NCBI GenBank assembly: GCA_027682925.1
Contig: JAQCYU010000026.1
Span: 1-33,442 of the forward strand
Source of the DNA: Coriobacteriaceae bacterium AF45-21
GTDB taxonomy: Bacteria > Actinomycetota > Coriobacteriia > Coriobacteriales > Coriobacteriaceae
Length of the DNA: 33,442 bases
Direction of reading: 5' to 3'
Below, in pieces: positions 33,221-33,442 of the stretch; position 1 is the first letter of the stretch; every line of letters begins with the position of its first letter. A program made the position numbers and the translations under genes. The notes below the pieces were generated by a model. The model was not told the origin of the DNA, did not search any database, and saw only the letters and a program-made list of their open reading frames with translations.

Positions 33221-33442
33221 ATGTTTGCTGCCAAGTCCTACACCAGCCGTCATTACATTGCGATTGTTGCCATGGCCTGCCTATGCGTTTTGCTGGGCGG
33301 GCCTTCTTATGCCGCGGGCGCGGAGAGCCTCATCATCGCGGGCGCGACGTACTACGAGCCGGGCGTGTCGGGCCCCGGCTGGACCTGGAACGATGCCGAC
33401 CACTTGGAGCTTAACGGCTACGCAGGCGAGGCCATCGGCGCC
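33221..33442 (+). CDS. Secreted surface protein, N-terminal part only
   Basis: ATG 33221 with GGAG (33212-33215) opens a frame that stays open to the right edge (74 codons). Residues ~1-32 are a signal peptide: basic SYTSRHY, then the hydrophobic IAIVAMACLCVLLGG, ending PSYAAGA as a likely cleavage site. The mature start, SLIIAGATYYEPGVSGPG then WTWNDADHLELNGYAGEAI, resembles the WxWxxxxxLxLxxYxG units of gut-bacterial surface proteins with carbohydrate-binding or beta-helix repeats. The rest is outside the window, so the assignment to a family is tentative. The gene is GC-rich, again contrasting with the defence island to its left. Confidence 0.6.
   Translation, partial: MFAAKSYTSRHYIAIVAMACLCVLLGGPSYAAGAESLIIAGATYYEPGVSGPGWTWNDADHLELNGYAGEAIGA

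Noticed and set aside
33013..33414. Plus-strand frame before and over the right-edge surface protein
   Set aside because: The frame from ATG 33221 gives a clean signal peptide with a ribosome site; the other frame becomes Arg/Gly-rich nonsense over the same bases.

Overview
The window looks like an accessory, genomic-island-type stretch from a gut-associated Actinobacterium, most likely class Coriobacteriia (Collinsella or Olsenella-like). This rests on the GC-rich codon use of the rml genes, the secreted ricin-type lectin and carbohydrate-binding-type surface protein at the two edges, and the family content. It is an inference, not a database match. Base composition is strongly mosaic: the lectin, rmlA and rmlB are GC-rich, while the polysaccharide operon between them is AT-rich.

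Region 1 (1-689) is the 3' end of a ricin B/CBM13-like lectin with an almost perfect 188-bp internal repeat. Region 2 (820-12698, plus strand) is a tightly packed polysaccharide operon. It holds a phosphomannomutase/mannose-1-phosphate guanylyltransferase fusion, two GT2 enzymes, a DUF2304 membrane protein, a GT4 enzyme, a Wzx-type flippase, a hexapeptide acyltransferase, an NAD-dependent epimerase, a DUF2142 multi-spanning protein and a WsaF-like glycosyltransferase. A tandem-GT2 gene (12752-15223, minus strand) converges on it across a shared 13-bp hairpin. GDP-mannose made by the fusion would feed the transferases, and the product would be flipped by the Wzx-type protein. No initiating phosphoglycosyltransferase, chain-length regulator, RmlC or RmlD is visible.

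Region 3 (15380-18890) is rmlA, broken by a one-base frameshift, and rmlB. A lower-GC two-gene cassette (DUF4869 protein plus P-loop ATPase) lies between them. Region 4 (18954-24610) is a graveyard. It contains a phage terminase large-subunit remnant, a winged-helix-like membrane protein gene, two IS256-type transposase remnants and two copies of a 27-bp IS-end-like repeat. An intact Panacea-domain antitoxin gene overlaps a gene for a coiled-coil, three-helix membrane protein (a putative toxin-antitoxin pair).

Region 5 (24610-32902) reads as a defence island. It has an IetAS-type AAA ATPase/subtilase pair, a KAP-type P-loop NTPase interrupted by one in-frame stop codon, and a pair made of a DUF6414-like protein and a Clp-type AAA+ protein whose Walker A motif has lost its second glycine. 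At the right edge (33221 onward) a signal-peptide surface protein begins.

The best candidates for little-described biology are the DUF4869/ATPase cassette, the Panacea/three-helix pair, the IetAS locus with an overlapping mini-ORF at its start, and the DUF6414-like/AAA+ pair. All assignments come from reading motifs by eye; no homology search was run.
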